Shown here: piece by piece, positions 1 through 8,365 of the stretch
Numbering within the stretch: the first letter of the stretch is position 1
How the letters are laid out: each line of letters begins with the position of its first letter
DNA from: PALSA-555 sp963821325
GTDB lineage: Bacteria; Actinomycetota; Acidimicrobiia; IMCC26256; PALSA-555
NCBI GenBank assembly: GCA_963821325.1
Contig: CAWGDC010000001.1
Coordinates: 1 to 64,000, forward strand
DNA: 64,000 nucleotides
Reading direction: 5' to 3'
Made by a program: the position numbers and the translations under genes
The notes under the pieces: model-generated
Told to the model about the DNA's origin: nothing
The model's input: only the letters and a program-made list of their open reading frames with translations
The model's database searches: none

Positions 1-409
1 GGTGTTGCACCGGGGATCGTCGTGGGCAGGATGCAGCACAACAAAACCATTCCGCACAACAGATGGGCCCATCTGATCACTCGTTATCGCTTCGCTGATG
101 CACTGATATTAAGTTACTCGTGCAGACGGAACTGGCAAGTAGGCCCGTCTCGGGGGCCTTGAAACGGCTCTGCGACTGCTGACGGGGCTCTGCTACTCGA
201 CCCTCGCTCTGCAAGGAAGGGCGAAACGGTCTGTACTCTGGTCTCGCGTGAGTCGCTGTCGAACTGTCGAGGCCTTCAGGGTCGCCGACCCCGTGGGCAC
301 CAGCGGATGTTGGAGGCTGCTGCGCCCAGGCGATCGTTCATTGGCACCTCGCAAGCTCTGCCTGGAACGAGCCGGTTTGCGGTGGGCGTTCGGGGCATGA
401 GGCCAGTGC
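1..409. other. No gene recognised; left-edge noncoding stretch
   Basis: No reading frame here resembles a known protein. The only structure I see is a perfect 14-bp palindrome, AGATGGGCCCATCT, at 61-74, and a moderately AT-rich patch near 80-120 that could hold a promoter. The window edge may cut a gene I cannot see. Confidence 0.4.
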
Positions 410-863
410 TCATAACGTCGGGCGTCTCCTTGTCCTACTGGCGGGCACGATCACCACTGGCGCAACGCTGTGGTGAACGCACCAGTCCGCCACAGATCCC
501 ACCAACAAGCTCGCAACGCCTCCGCGACCCTCGTGCACCTCAAGATGGAAGAAGGTCGGCGTCCTGGGCCATTCCGCAGAGCATGAGTGACGGCACACCT
601 TCAATCACCTCGGCGGACAATCGTCTGAGCACCAGGCTCTATCGGCGACGGCTCGGATCGCTTCGTCAAGGATGGATCGAGCGGCATGTTCCTCTTGCTC
701 TAAGTCGCTTGGATAGGGATGCCCGAGGTCATAAGTCGACGGATCGTGCCATGCCACACCGCGACGAGTTTCGCCTCACGTAGCGTCGCCTCGTGAAGAG
801 CCCAACGCAACGCGGTCGAGGGACTCGTCGGAGCCGTCGACACCGACGAATCTTGACCTTCAT
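410..863 (-). pseudogene. Decayed universal stress protein (UspA family)
   Basis: Pieces of one UspA-type protein appear in order on the minus strand but in different frames. The ATG at 863 begins MKVKI, a shifted frame then reads VGVDGSDES, the next gives ALRWALHEATLREAKLVAVW, then EEHAARSILDEAIRAV, then AEVIEGVPSLML, and finally GSVADWCVHHSVAPVVIVPA. These match the UspA nucleotide-binding N-terminus, the alternating helices and the conserved C-terminal strand. At least four frame changes are needed, so this is a genuine relic rather than one sequencing slip. An intact family member lies at 2755-3339. UspA proteins are cytoplasmic ATP-binding stress proteins. Confidence 0.75.
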
Positions 864-1026
864 TGTCGCCAATTCGATTCATGGTGCCGTCTCCCGCTCC
901 TTCGGCGGCGGGGACTTCGGTGCTGACGGTCGAAGTGATGCGCGGGCCTTCGCTGTGTCGCGGGACCAGATCACGACGGCGTTCCACTGCGGCTCGCGAC
1001 TCAAAGGCGCATTCTTTGGGTCGTAT

Positions 1027-1210
1027 CTACCGCCAGGTGCCGTCGCGGCACTGGAGGCATTGGTGGACGATCACGCAGCCGAGGGTGATCGTGATCGCCT
1101 CCCGTCCGGTGGGGCCGGGGCCACGGCGAATCTCGTAGGTGACTCGGCGGGTCGGGCGATGTCCACGGTCTGGTAACAGCCGGGGCACTGGATGGCGTCG
1201 CGATGACTGG
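1027..1210 (-). pseudogene. Broken copy of the small CPGC/DGTWR zinc-ribbon-like protein
   Basis: The minus strand reads DAIQCPGCYQTVDIARP in one frame and then, after a one-base shift near 1140, EAITITLGCVIVHQCLQC followed by RDGTWR and a stop. Joined, the two parts align along their length with the intact 74-residue protein at 30162-30386, which has DAIQCPGCHTPVDVSRP and VHRCWLCADGTWR. Conserved Cys-x2-Cys and His-x-Cys-x2-Cys pairs suggest a zinc ribbon (inference). No usable start codon remains in the first frame, which opens after a TAA. It lies between the UspA relic and the ClC gene. I do not know the family's function. Confidence 0.65.
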
Positions 1211-1333
1211 CCGCTCCGCGGATCGAGCGGCGATGTTACGACGTCGTCCAGCCCCGCCATACCAAGCCGAGTCTTTCGCCGAGGCCAACTGCAGGGCAAA
1301 TCCTTGCATAAGCCAAGCGTCTTATAGGCTGGG

Positions 1334-2641
1334 ATGTCGTGTCAGCGTGGGCGCGGTGGTGGCGACAGCGTCTTACCGGGCTTGCTGGTCAGGCGGGGCC
1401 GCGAACGTTGGCATCGGGTCCTCGTGTTGTCAGCCGTGACCGGGGCGATTACGGGGCTTGCGATCACGGGATTCGACTGGTTGACGGCTCGGACGATCCT
1501 CGAGTGGGTCTACGGGCTTCCACGGCTCGCGCAGGTCTTGGCCCCAGCGGTTGGCTTGCTGTTGGCCTTTGCTGCACTGCGCTGGCTCGGCGGCAACGCG
1601 ACCCCGTCAACCTCCGACGAGTACCTACGCGCCTATCACGACCCCGACCATCCCCTCGACGTCCGGTCGTTTCCTGCTCGACTGCTGGCATCGATCGCGA
1701 CGCTGGGCTTTGGGGGTGCGATGGGCTTCGAGGGGCCCTCGATCTACATCGGGGCGAGCATCGGCGCATCACTCGAGCGGTGGTTCGGGCGCTTCCTCAC
1801 CCGAGACGACCTCCGGCTCCTGCTCGTCGCCGGTGCCGCGGCGGGGGTGGCGGCGATCTTCAAGGCACCGGCTACCGGCGCCATCTTTGCCATCGAGGTC
1901 CCGTTCCAAGAAGACACCGCCGCCCACGCGTCTTGCCGGCTCTTGTGGGCGCTGCATCGTCGTACCTGGTCTACGTCGCGTTCTACGGCACCACCCCGCT
2001 CCTGGAGGTCGCCGGGCAACCACGCTTCGACGCCACCCGTCTGGTCGGGGCCCTCGGTGTTGGTCTCCTTGCGGGGCTCGGCGCGCGCTGCTTCGCGCTC
2101 GCCCTGCGCACGGCCAAGACCCACAGTCGCCGCCTCAGTCCCCAGGCGCGAATCGCCGTCGGTGGCCTCGGTCTCGCCACCATCACGGGGATCAGCTTTG
2201 TGCTCTTCAACACGGGGCTGACCCTCGGACCCGGGTATCGCGCCATCGCCTGGACGCTGGATCCGAACCGCGCCCTGGGGCTGATCGCCGCGCTGTTCCT
2301 TCTCCATGCGCTCGCGACCGTGCTCACCGTCGAGGGAGGCGGCGCCGGTGGCCTGTTCATCCCCCTCGTCGTCCAAGGCTGGATCCTCGGACGCTTCGTG
2401 CAAGGCGTCACCGACACCCACACGAGCCTGTTCCCGGTCATCGGCGCCGCCGCGTTCTGGGCGCGGATACCGAACACCCATCGCCGGAATCGTCTTCGTC
2501 GCCGAGACCACCGGCCGACCGGGCTTCGTCGTCCCCGCGCTCATCGCCACCGCGATCGCCCAGGTCCTCATGGGCAACGCGTCGGTGACGACCTACCAGC
2601 CAATCCGGCGGGTGCCACGGGGACCTGCGTCCGACACCTAG
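1334..2641 (+). pseudogene. ClC-family chloride channel/antiporter, frameshifted
   Basis: Three frames together encode one ClC protein. The first part (to about 1925) carries GFEGPSIYIGASIGASLE, the ClC GxEGP selectivity-filter motif. The second (about 1930-2465) carries GGGAGGLFIPLVVQG, the GxFxP motif. The third (about 2470-2641) carries PIAGIVFVAETTG. Many hydrophobic segments fit the 10-12 helix ClC fold in the inner membrane, which moves chloride or exchanges it for protons. The second break is repaired by restoring one C and one G in short homopolymers near 2460-2470, so either base-calling error or recent inactivation is possible. The usual GSGIP motif is not evident; the equivalent stretch reads GGNATPSTSDEY. 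Confidence 0.75.
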
Positions 2642-2688
2642 CCGGTCGCGGCGCTCACCGACCCCATGCCACCAGAGACTCAACGTCA

Positions 2689-2727
2689 TTGGCACTCGAT
2701 GCTGATAGCATCTATTGTAGAATACAA
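2689..2727 (+). promoter_or_regulatory. Promoter with TTGTA-N3-TACAA operator upstream of the stress gene
   Basis: TTGGCA at 2689-2694 and TATTGT at 2713-2718 are spaced 18 bp and could be -35 and -10. A perfect inverted repeat, TTGTA-GAA-TACAA, occupies 2715-2727 over the -10. Related repeats occur in other gaps of this cluster (3994, 8306, 14109, 14315). Such a site is the size of a MarR/OhrR-type operator, and a MarR gene lies at 4012; the link is inference. Confidence 0.5.
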
Positions 2728-2754
2728 GAACTTGGAGGAAGGGAGGCACACAGC

Positions 2755-3339
2755 ATGTCGAGCCGAAATGACCAACCCGCCGGTGGCAGCGGCGCAGCCG
2801 CGCCCGGCGACGCATCCGTAACGACCGAGGCGCGACCGCTGATCGTCGGGTACGACGACTCGCCCGCGGCGCGCGCCGCCCTGGTGTGGGCCGCGTGCGA
2901 AGCGCGACTTCGCCAGACCGAGCTCGTCGTGGCGTTCGTGCTGCCAGGCGGGTGGGACTGGATGCTGCCCGCCGTGCAGGTCAACCCGGATCCCATCCGG
3001 CTCAATCTCGAGACCGCGCTCACGGGGTCCTGGACAGCACCCGTTCGCAGCCGCCACGTCCCCTACCGCACCGAGATCCTGCGCGGCAGCCCCGGACCGG
3101 CCCTGCTTGGCCTGGCTCGTCGGGAGCGCGCGGCGTGCGTCGTCATCGGCACAAAGCCGCAGAGCCGCCTCCACACGGCGCTCAGCGGCGGCGTGGCGAG
3201 CTACTTCCGGCGATGCTCGCGGCGGCCCGTCGTGGAGGTCCCGGCCGGCGCACACCACGGAGGGGACAGAACAACGTCGCGCCAGGCGTCGCTCACGTCC
3301 CGTCGTGGCCGGAGCGGTCGGGCGCTCACACCTCTGTGA
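2755..3339 (+). CDS. Universal stress protein (UspA family)
   Basis: A 194-residue single-domain Usp protein. After a flexible, Ala/Gly-rich N-terminus of about 30 residues comes PLIVGYDDSPAARAALVWA, the first strand and helix of the Usp fold. Near the end VVIGTKPQSRL and SGGVASYFRRCSRRPVVEVP correspond to the GxxG-9x-G(S/T) ATP-binding loop and last strand, somewhat diverged. The ATG at 2755 is chosen for the GGGAGG ribosome site about 8 bases upstream. Family members bind ATP or AMP in the cytoplasm and act in stress or hypoxia survival. It follows a promoter with a TTGTA-N3-TACAA repeat and faces the cupredoxin gene. Confidence 0.88.
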   Translation: MSSRNDQPAGGSGAAAPGDASVTTEARPLIVGYDDSPAARAALVWAACEARLRQTELVVAFVLPGGWDWMLPAVQVNPDPIRLNLETALTGSWTAPVRSRHVPYRTEILRGSPGPALLGLARRERAACVVIGTKPQSRLHTALSGGVASYFRRCSRRPVVEVPAGAHHGGDRTTSRQASLTSRRGRSGRALTPL

Positions 3340-3412
3340 CGCTCCACTCCCCCGGACCTTGACCGCGTCTCGAACACGCGCATGAGGCCCGGCATCGCCG
3401 TGACCGCGGCTG

Positions 3413-3881
3413 CTATCTAACGATGATGGTTCCGACCATGCCAGCCGCACGGTGGCCCGGCACCGAGCAGTAGAAGGTGTAGATCCCGGGCTTGTCCAGG
3501 CGGAAGACCCCGGTCCGGGTCTGGCCGGCGTTCGCGCTGACAATCGTGCCCTTGCCCTGGATGGTGAAGGTGTGGAACGCGTCGACGGCGAAGAAGCGGA
3601 TCGCCACCGGCTCACCGGCGCTCACGGTGATGATGTCGGGATCGAAACTGAAGGATCGCGCGGTGATGGCGATGACTTGTGTCCCAGGCTGGATCGAGGT
3701 GGTCGACGTCGTCGATGACGTGTGGCTCGCGGAAGCTCGCCGAGCCGCAGCCCACCAATGTGGCGACCATGGCGAGCACAGCGACCAGCAATGAGAGTTG
3801 CCGCCATTGACGGAACACTCCCCTCGGCCAATCTCCGATGGATCGAGGGACGCGGGTGCGATCACGGTCAGTCGTGCTCAT
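3413..3881 (-). pseudogene. Cupredoxin lipoprotein, frameshifted after the signal peptide
   Basis: From the ATG at 3881 (AAAGGAG six bases upstream) the frame encodes a basic N-terminus and a lipoprotein signal, LLVAVLAMVATLVGCGSAS. After a frame change near 3715-3735 it continues with SSTTSTTSIQPGTQ and a blue-copper domain. That domain ends FHTFTIQGKG and YCSVPGHRAAGMVG, supplying the His, Cys, His and Met ligands of a type 1 copper site. The mature protein would sit on the outer face of the membrane as a small electron carrier. One indel restores the whole frame, so error or recent loss are both possible. A second cupredoxin-type gene with the same C-terminal motif lies at 6150-6830. Confidence 0.75.
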
Positions 3882-3993
3882 CGCTGGCTCCTTTCGTGGA
3901 TGCCTCACCTTTCGTGCGTCGTCTTTGGCCGACTGGTACGAGTGCCTGGGGAATCTGAAGGGATGCGCGGTCACGGCAGCCGGTTTTGTTGCC

Positions 3994-4002
3994 TTGTACA
4001 AT
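3994..4002. promoter_or_regulatory. TTGTACAA palindrome at the marR start
   Basis: TTGTACAA (3994-4001) overlaps TACAAT (3997-4002), a good -10 hexamer nine bases before the MarR ATG at 4012, so the transcript may be nearly leaderless. The palindrome sits between divergent genes (MarR and the cupredoxin) and shares its half-site with the other TTGTA repeats of the cluster. Autoregulation by the MarR protein would fit (inference). Confidence 0.4.
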
Positions 4003-4011
4003 GACTTCTGC

Positions 4012-4521
4012 ATGCCCAAGACCGTGAAGGGACGGGGCCGCCCGCGTGCGGTCGGAAGCGATCGGGAGCGGGTCGTCGATGCGATCTTGTTGGCGTCGCG
4101 GGTGCTTGTCGGGGTCGCGGCACGCTCGCTGGCCGCGGTCGATCCTGATGTGACGCTGCCGCAGTATCGGGCGCTGGTCGTCCTCGCGACGGCCGGTCCG
4201 AAGAACCTCGGTAGCCTGTCGGAGCTGCTCGAGGTGCATTCCTCGACGGCGACCCGACTGTGTGATCGGTTGGTCGGCAAGGGGCTCATTGATCGGACCG
4301 CCGCGACGGCGGATCGCCGTGAGATCGTGCTCTCGTTGACCCGCAAGGGCCGGGGAATCGTGGATCGGGTGACGCAGCGCCGTCGTGCGGAGATCGCTCG
4401 GATTGTGGACCGCATCCCGGTGACGCAGCGCACGGCGATGATCGGGGCGCTCCAGCGCTTTGGCGAGGCTGCCGGTGAGGTGCCTGAGCAGGCCTGGTCG
4501 CTGGGTTGGGCGACGGCCTGA
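4012..4521 (+). CDS. MarR-family transcriptional regulator
   Basis: A 169-residue winged-helix regulator. Residues about 50-115 contain the MarR DNA-binding domain: LPQYRALVVLATAGPKNLGS, a recognition helix HSSTATRLCDRLVGKGLIDR and the wing TAATADRREIVLSLTRKG. Flanking helices would form the dimer interface. The ATG at 4012 is chosen because the MarR fold begins soon after and a -10-like TACAAT lies nine bases upstream. MarR proteins usually repress neighbouring genes and release DNA on binding phenolics or after thiol oxidation. No conserved redox cysteine is obvious apart from the Cys in the recognition-helix region. The neighbourhood of redox genes with TTGTA-type repeats suggests it controls them (inference). 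Confidence 0.88.
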   Translation: MPKTVKGRGRPRAVGSDRERVVDAILLASRVLVGVAARSLAAVDPDVTLPQYRALVVLATAGPKNLGSLSELLEVHSSTATRLCDRLVGKGLIDRTAATADRREIVLSLTRKGRGIVDRVTQRRRAEIARIVDRIPVTQRTAMIGALQRFGEAAGEVPEQAWSLGWATA

Positions 4522-4634
4522 GCGCGTCCCGCCGAGACTGGCCGGGTGTTCGATCGACGCGGTTTCGTGCATCCGGCTGGCGACGACAGGTCTCAAGAGC
4601 CAGCGCCTCGTCAGTCGAGGTGAGGGCGCGGGGT

Positions 4635-6017
4635 TCACGCGGCGTAGGTCCAATCGGGTCGTTTCTTTTCTTGGTGGGTGTCATAGGTCACACCGTCGTC
4701 GTCGAGGTCGACGATCTTGGGCAAGACCAGCGCGCGCGGGCTCGGGCAGCGGCCTTCGAGGTGGGCGACGAAGTCCTCGGGGAAGGTGGCGAGCAGGCTG
4801 CCGACGACCTGTTGTTCCTCGACGGGCAAGAAGCATCGGTTCCCGTCACCGACCACGAGAAGTCGTCGGTGGATGTCTGCGATATCTCGCTCGCGGCCCT
4901 GACGGTGTGAGAGGCGTTCAAGCGCGGCGGTGATGCGTCCACAGCCGAGTTTGCAGGGAGGGCACTGACCACAGGATTCGACCCACAGGAACCGGGAGAA
5001 CAGCTCGGCGACTTCAACCATGCAGGCGGTGTCGTCGTAGATGATGAAGCCGGCGGCACCCAGCCCCGAGCCTGCTGCCGACATGGCGTCATAGGTGAGT
5101 GGCGTGTCCAGTCGACTCGCGGGCAGCACAGGGTTGCTGACGCCCGAGAACACCGCTTTGACCCGCCGCCCGGGATGCGGGCCGCCTGCGTCGGCGATGA
5201 CCTCGGTGAGCTGGGTGCCGAACTCGACTTCGAGCACGAGTGGTCGACGGACGTCGCCGACGACGGTGACCACGATCGTGCCCGGACAGGTCGCGCTGCC
5301 GCGGGTCCGATACCAGTCGGCGCCGTGGCAGAGGACCTGAGTCACGTTGGCCAGCGTCTCGGCGTTGCTCACCAAGGTGGGGTTGGACTCCTCGCCGGGC
5401 GCGTGTCCCGGCTCGGGCTCGTGGGAGTGCCAACCCAGTTGCGGCGCGGTGGCGAAGAGACCGTGAACGTAGGGCGGGAGGAGCCGAGGCTGGGGATCGC
5501 GCCCCTCGATGACCTCCAAGAGAGCCTTCTCCTCCCCGAAGAGGTACTCCTCGGGGCCACTGACGATCGTGACGGTCAGGTCGGGGAGGATTCCTGTCGC
5601 TTCGAGCTCGCGGGCGGCTCGAATGACAGCATTGCGTTCACGCCAGAAGCTGGCCTTCAGCGCGATGAAGACCTCGCGGGCGTCGACGGCCAGCGCTGCG
5701 ATCGCGAGCCCTTCGACCACCTGGTAGGGGTTGCGGCGCAGGATTGCTCGGTCCTTGAAGCTGCCAGGCTCACCTTCTGCGGCGTTGCACACCGCATAGG
5801 TCGTCTGTCCCGGCGCGTTTCGCACAGTTCGCCACTTGCGTCCCGTCGGGAAGCCCGCACCACCACGTCCTCGAAGACCAGCTCGCCGCAACTCGACGAT
5901 CGCACCCTCGGGTCCGAGCTCCCGGGCGCGCTCGATCGCCCGTCCGCCGCCCTCCGCGAGGTAGGCGTCCAGGCTCGTGATCTCCTGCTCCGGCAAGACG
6001 ACCGAACAACGGCTCAT
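4635..6017 (-). CDS. NuoF/HoxF-like NADH-binding flavoprotein subunit, stand-alone
   Basis: A 460-residue member of the 51-kDa complex I subunit family, which carries FMN, binds NAD(H) and holds one 4Fe-4S cluster. GRGGAGFPTGRKW (residues 50-62) is the FMN/NADH glycine-rich loop and is followed by VCNAAEGEPGSFKDR. A soluble-ligand-binding (SLBB) segment lies in the middle. ESCGQCPPCKLG near 347-358 plus NRC at 395 give cluster ligands C349, C352, C355 and C395. The ATG at 6017 has AAGGAGG seven bases upstream. No NuoE- or NuoG-like gene is adjacent, unlike complex I operons. It may feed NADH electrons to another acceptor such as the RnfD-like or cupredoxin proteins nearby (inference). Convergent with the MarR gene. 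Confidence 0.9.
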   Translation of the reverse strand: MSRCSVVLPEQEITSLDAYLAEGGGRAIERARELGPEGAIVELRRAGLRGRGGAGFPTGRKWRTVRNAPGQTTYAVCNAAEGEPGSFKDRAILRRNPYQVVEGLAIAALAVDAREVFIALKASFWRERNAVIRAARELEATGILPDLTVTIVSGPEEYLFGEEKALLEVIEGRDPQPRLLPPYVHGLFATAPQLGWHSHEPEPGHAPGEESNPTLVSNAETLANVTQVLCHGADWYRTRGSATCPGTIVVTVVGDVRRPLVLEVEFGTQLTEVIADAGGPHPGRRVKAVFSGVSNPVLPASRLDTPLTYDAMSAAGSGLGAAGFIIYDDTACMVEVAELFSRFLWVESCGQCPPCKLGCGRITAALERLSHRQGRERDIADIHRRLLVVGDGNRCFLPVEEQQVVGSLLATFPEDFVAHLEGRCPSPRALVLPKIVDLDDDGVTYDTHQEKKRPDWTYAA

Positions 6018-6149
6018 CCGAATACCTCCTTGCTTCGCTGATTGGTGAGCCGTCTGGAACCGTCGGGACGCGCGCACCGCCGGCTGAGGGGTGCGGGCAC
6101 CGCTGCCTCTGGGCTGATCACGAAGCGGTGGGTGCGTCCGCGGTCGGGC

Positions 6150-6830
6150 TCATGGGACGTGGATGGTGGCTTGCATCCCGGCGGCTCGGTGGCCGGGTTC
6201 GGTGCAGTAGATGAGGTAGTCGCCAGGCGTGAGGCGAACCTTGCCCGTGTGCTGGCCGGCTGGTACCTCGAGCTCGAAGCCTGCGAAGCGAGGGTCGTCG
6301 AAGACCAGGGTGTGGGTACCGCCGAAATCGATGTAGTTGATCTGGATGATCCCGGCGGGCACGGTGAACTGGGTTGCTTGGAAGTGCAGCGACGGCAGCG
6401 CGTCCACCTGCAGTCGAAAGATGGGTGGACCGCTCGGTTCGCGATAGCCCGTTGCGGCGGCGGGTGCGGCGGGACGACTCGGGGCGACCGCGACCAGTCC
6501 TGCCGCCATGGACGCCAGTACCAAGACCGCCACGGTCATGACCAAGGAGGAGGTCCGAATGCGCGGGTGTGCCGAGATCGTTGCCGCAACCACGAGGATG
6601 AGCACGAGGAAGACAAGGGCGGTGATGACCGCTCCGCTCGATCCTGTCGCCAGGAGGATGCGCGAGAGGTTGATCACGATCGTGGCGAGGGCGATCACCG
6701 AGATAAGCGGCAACACGATGGGCAACACCAGCCGATCAAGCAGGAGCTGGTGCGCAGCCCGGTGCTGCTCGAGCTGACCCCGCGACCCGCTGCCTGGGAG
6801 TGGCGCTCGATCGGAGTGCAGGTCAGTCAT
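6150..6830 (-). CDS. Membrane-anchored cupredoxin-domain protein
   Basis: A 226-residue protein with two to three hydrophobic helices (LVLPIVLPLISVIALATIVI, ITALVFLVLILVVAATISA and VMTVAVLVLASMAAGLVAV) followed by an exported cupredoxin domain. The domain contains FGGTHTLVFDD, and YCTEPGHRAAGMQATIHVP at the C-terminus, giving His, Cys, His and Met copper ligands. The layout recalls a membrane-tethered copper electron carrier or a small oxidase-subunit-II-like protein, but no CuA motif is present. The start MTDLHSD at 6830 is chosen over an upstream in-frame ATG because the longer N-terminus looks noncoding and the start overlaps the stop of the preceding small frame in ATGACTGA. Confidence 0.8.
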   Translation of the reverse strand: MTDLHSDRAPLPGSGSRGQLEQHRAAHQLLLDRLVLPIVLPLISVIALATIVINLSRILLATGSSGAVITALVFLVLILVVAATISAHPRIRTSSLVMTVAVLVLASMAAGLVAVAPSRPAAPAAATGYREPSGPPIFRLQVDALPSLHFQATQFTVPAGIIQINYIDFGGTHTLVFDDPRFAGFELEVPAGQHTGKVRLTPGDYLIYCTEPGHRAAGMQATIHVP

Positions 6831-7017
6831 CGTCCGTCTCGACGCGTGTTGCCGGTTGCGGGCGGGTATCCATCGCCAGTTCCGGCGCTTCGCCGTGCCC
6901 GGATGCCAACCCGTCGCTGGCAGTGGCCGACGGCTCGAGCGCGGCTCGGTCGCTCGTGCGTTGGCGGTGGACGGCGCGGCTGCGGCGGCGAGCCACGATC
7001 GCGACCACGCGCTGCAC
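6823..7017 (-). CDS. Small hypothetical protein coupled to the cupredoxin gene
   Basis: A possible 64-residue protein starting with GTG at 7017 and ending in an eight-base ATGACTGA overlap with the cupredoxin gene start. The sequence is polar, rich in Arg at the N-terminus and acidic at the end (RVETDDD), with no recognised domain and no clear ribosome site. The overlap supports translation coupling. It might be only a leader, or the remnant of a longer gene. Confidence 0.3.
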   Translation of the reverse strand: MQRVVAIVARRRSRAVHRQRTSDRAALEPSATASDGLASGHGEAPELAMDTRPQPATRVETDDD

Positions 7018-7145
7018 GTGAGCCGTCCGGCTCGTTTCGTCCTGGGTGTTGGGCTCCTGGCTCGTGGCAACACCCCCGTTCTCGGGATGAACACCCGGCC
7101 ATCGCTAAGCCCGGCCGATGAGCCGGAGGCACCTACTGTCTCTCA

Positions 7146-7181
7146 CGTTATATGTGCTATTAGCAATCATTGTAGACAGCA
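7146..7181 (-). promoter_or_regulatory. AT-rich promoter region between divergently used redox genes
   Basis: The gap 7095-7323 holds one AT-rich block. It contains TGCTATTAGCA, an 11-bp inverted repeat, directly followed by CAATCATTG and a TTGTA half-site. Read on the minus strand it offers TATAAC and TACAAT as -10 candidates for the cupredoxin operon. No other gene is seen in the gap. It resembles the operator-like patches at 2715, 8306, 14109 and 14315 only loosely. Confidence 0.35.
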
Positions 7182-7323
7182 GAGACTCTGGATTTCGCAT
7201 CGGGGACCCGCCGGCGCCCGCCAACCGGCACATCGACCACTCCGCTCCCCCCGGCCGTGCTCTCTCCGCCTCAACAGCGCGGCGCGTCATGGCCCCGCCG
7301 ATATCGGCGGTCCTCGACGGGTC

Positions 7324-8211
7324 TCAGGTGGCGGCGGCAAGCAGATCGAGTTGCTGGCTGATCTCCTCGCGTCCGAACGCGCCGTCGAGGCGACCCACGA
7401 TCTGGCCCCGCGGGTCGACGGTGAAGAGGAACGGCTCGCCCGGGAGGGCCGGTGGGTTGGCGCCCGGCCCGTGCCAGGCGCGCACGGTGGGGGCCAACAC
7501 AACACCGGTGTCAGAGTTGTAGATCTCAACGTGCACGAATGCCATATCGGGATAGTGATCCTTGACCGCGAGTAGCTCGTCGAGCACCGGACCGCAGTAT
7601 CCCGTCTGGCAGAGCGCGGGCGTCGCGAACAAGACGACGGCAGGAACACCGGTGCCGATGACGTTGCTCAACGACACTGCGTGTAGTGGGCAGGGCGGTT
7701 GGCGTGTACAGATCGGGTCGACGCCCAACGTGTTGGCCGGGGTGGGCGAAGGAAATCGGGGAGCGCTGCTGGCGATGGGCGGCGCGCTCGGCAACGCGTT
7801 CACCTCAAGCGCCAGGGACACGGCTTGGTGGCGGGTCAGGACCCTGCCCTGCCACGCGCCCGCCTGGTCGAGGACGACGTCGGTGACATAGACGCCGCGG
7901 CCCTGGGGCAGGCCGTCGCGATACAGGCGCGTGAGCAACGCCGGGCCGGGACGACCTCCCGGCGGAGACAGTGCGACGTTGGCAGGCGCGCTCGACGCGT
8001 AGCGGGGCCCGATCGCGATCGCGAAGGCGAGACGCTGCGGATCGGGCGAGACATACGGGTCGATCGAGAGAACCAGCGCGCTCACCGCAGTGCTCGCGGC
8101 GGCTTCGGTGACGCGCGTCGTGTTCGCGATGGCGGCACCGAGCGCGAGCGCGCCCGCACCGGCCAGGAAGCCTCGGCGGCTCAGCCGGCGGTGGTGAGCG
8201 TCCGCTAGCAG
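7324..8211 (-). CDS. Tat-exported thioredoxin-fold protein
   Basis: A protein of about 295 residues with a twin-arginine signal, LSRRGFLAGAGALALGAAIA, near its N-terminus. A later thioredoxin-like domain contains VVLFATPALCQTGYCGPVLD with a CQTGYC pair and FLFTVDPRGQIVGRLDGAF, seen in actinobacterial thioredoxin-domain lipoproteins. It probably acts outside the membrane in disulfide or metallochaperone chemistry beside CtaG (inference). The start is uncertain. No ATG, GTG or TTG lies between the promoter region and the Tat signal; a CTG at 8211 has GAGGAG about eight bases upstream. The frame stays open to 8379, overlapping the divergent gene. The rare start or an undetected indel should be considered. 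Confidence 0.7.
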   Translation of the reverse strand: MLADAHHRRLSRRGFLAGAGALALGAAIANTTRVTEAAASTAVSALVLSIDPYVSPDPQRLAFAIAIGPRYASSAPANVALSPPGGRPGPALLTRLYRDGLPQGRGVYVTDVVLDQAGAWQGRVLTRHQAVSLALEVNALPSAPPIASSAPRFPSPTPANTLGVDPICTRQPPCPLHAVSLSNVIGTGVPAVVLFATPALCQTGYCGPVLDELLAVKDHYPDMAFVHVEIYNSDTGVVLAPTVRAWHGPGANPPALPGEPFLFTVDPRGQIVGRLDGAFGREEISQQLDLLAAAT

Positions 8212-8289
8212 GGGGCCGTCTCCTCGAGGCTGCCGGGGCTCACCGCGACGCGACCCCCTGGGAGCCCGCCGCGGCGGCGCAGCGACACT

Positions 8290-8320
8290 GTGTGCACGAC
8301 AACAAGTGTATAGTGCACAC
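8290..8320. promoter_or_regulatory. Divergent operator: GTGTGCAC-N15-GTGCACAC
   Basis: A perfect 8-bp inverted repeat (8290-8297 and 8313-8320) brackets AAGTGTATAGTGCAC, itself an inverted repeat GTGTA-TAG-TGCAC (8306-8318). TATAGT on the plus strand and TATACA on the minus strand are possible -10 elements. It lies between the divergent Tat thioredoxin and CtaG genes, so one regulator could control both. Confidence 0.5.
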
Positions 8321-8365
8321 GCCCCGTTCCTCCCGCCGGCGCCGGTCCGGGAGAGGGCACAAGCT

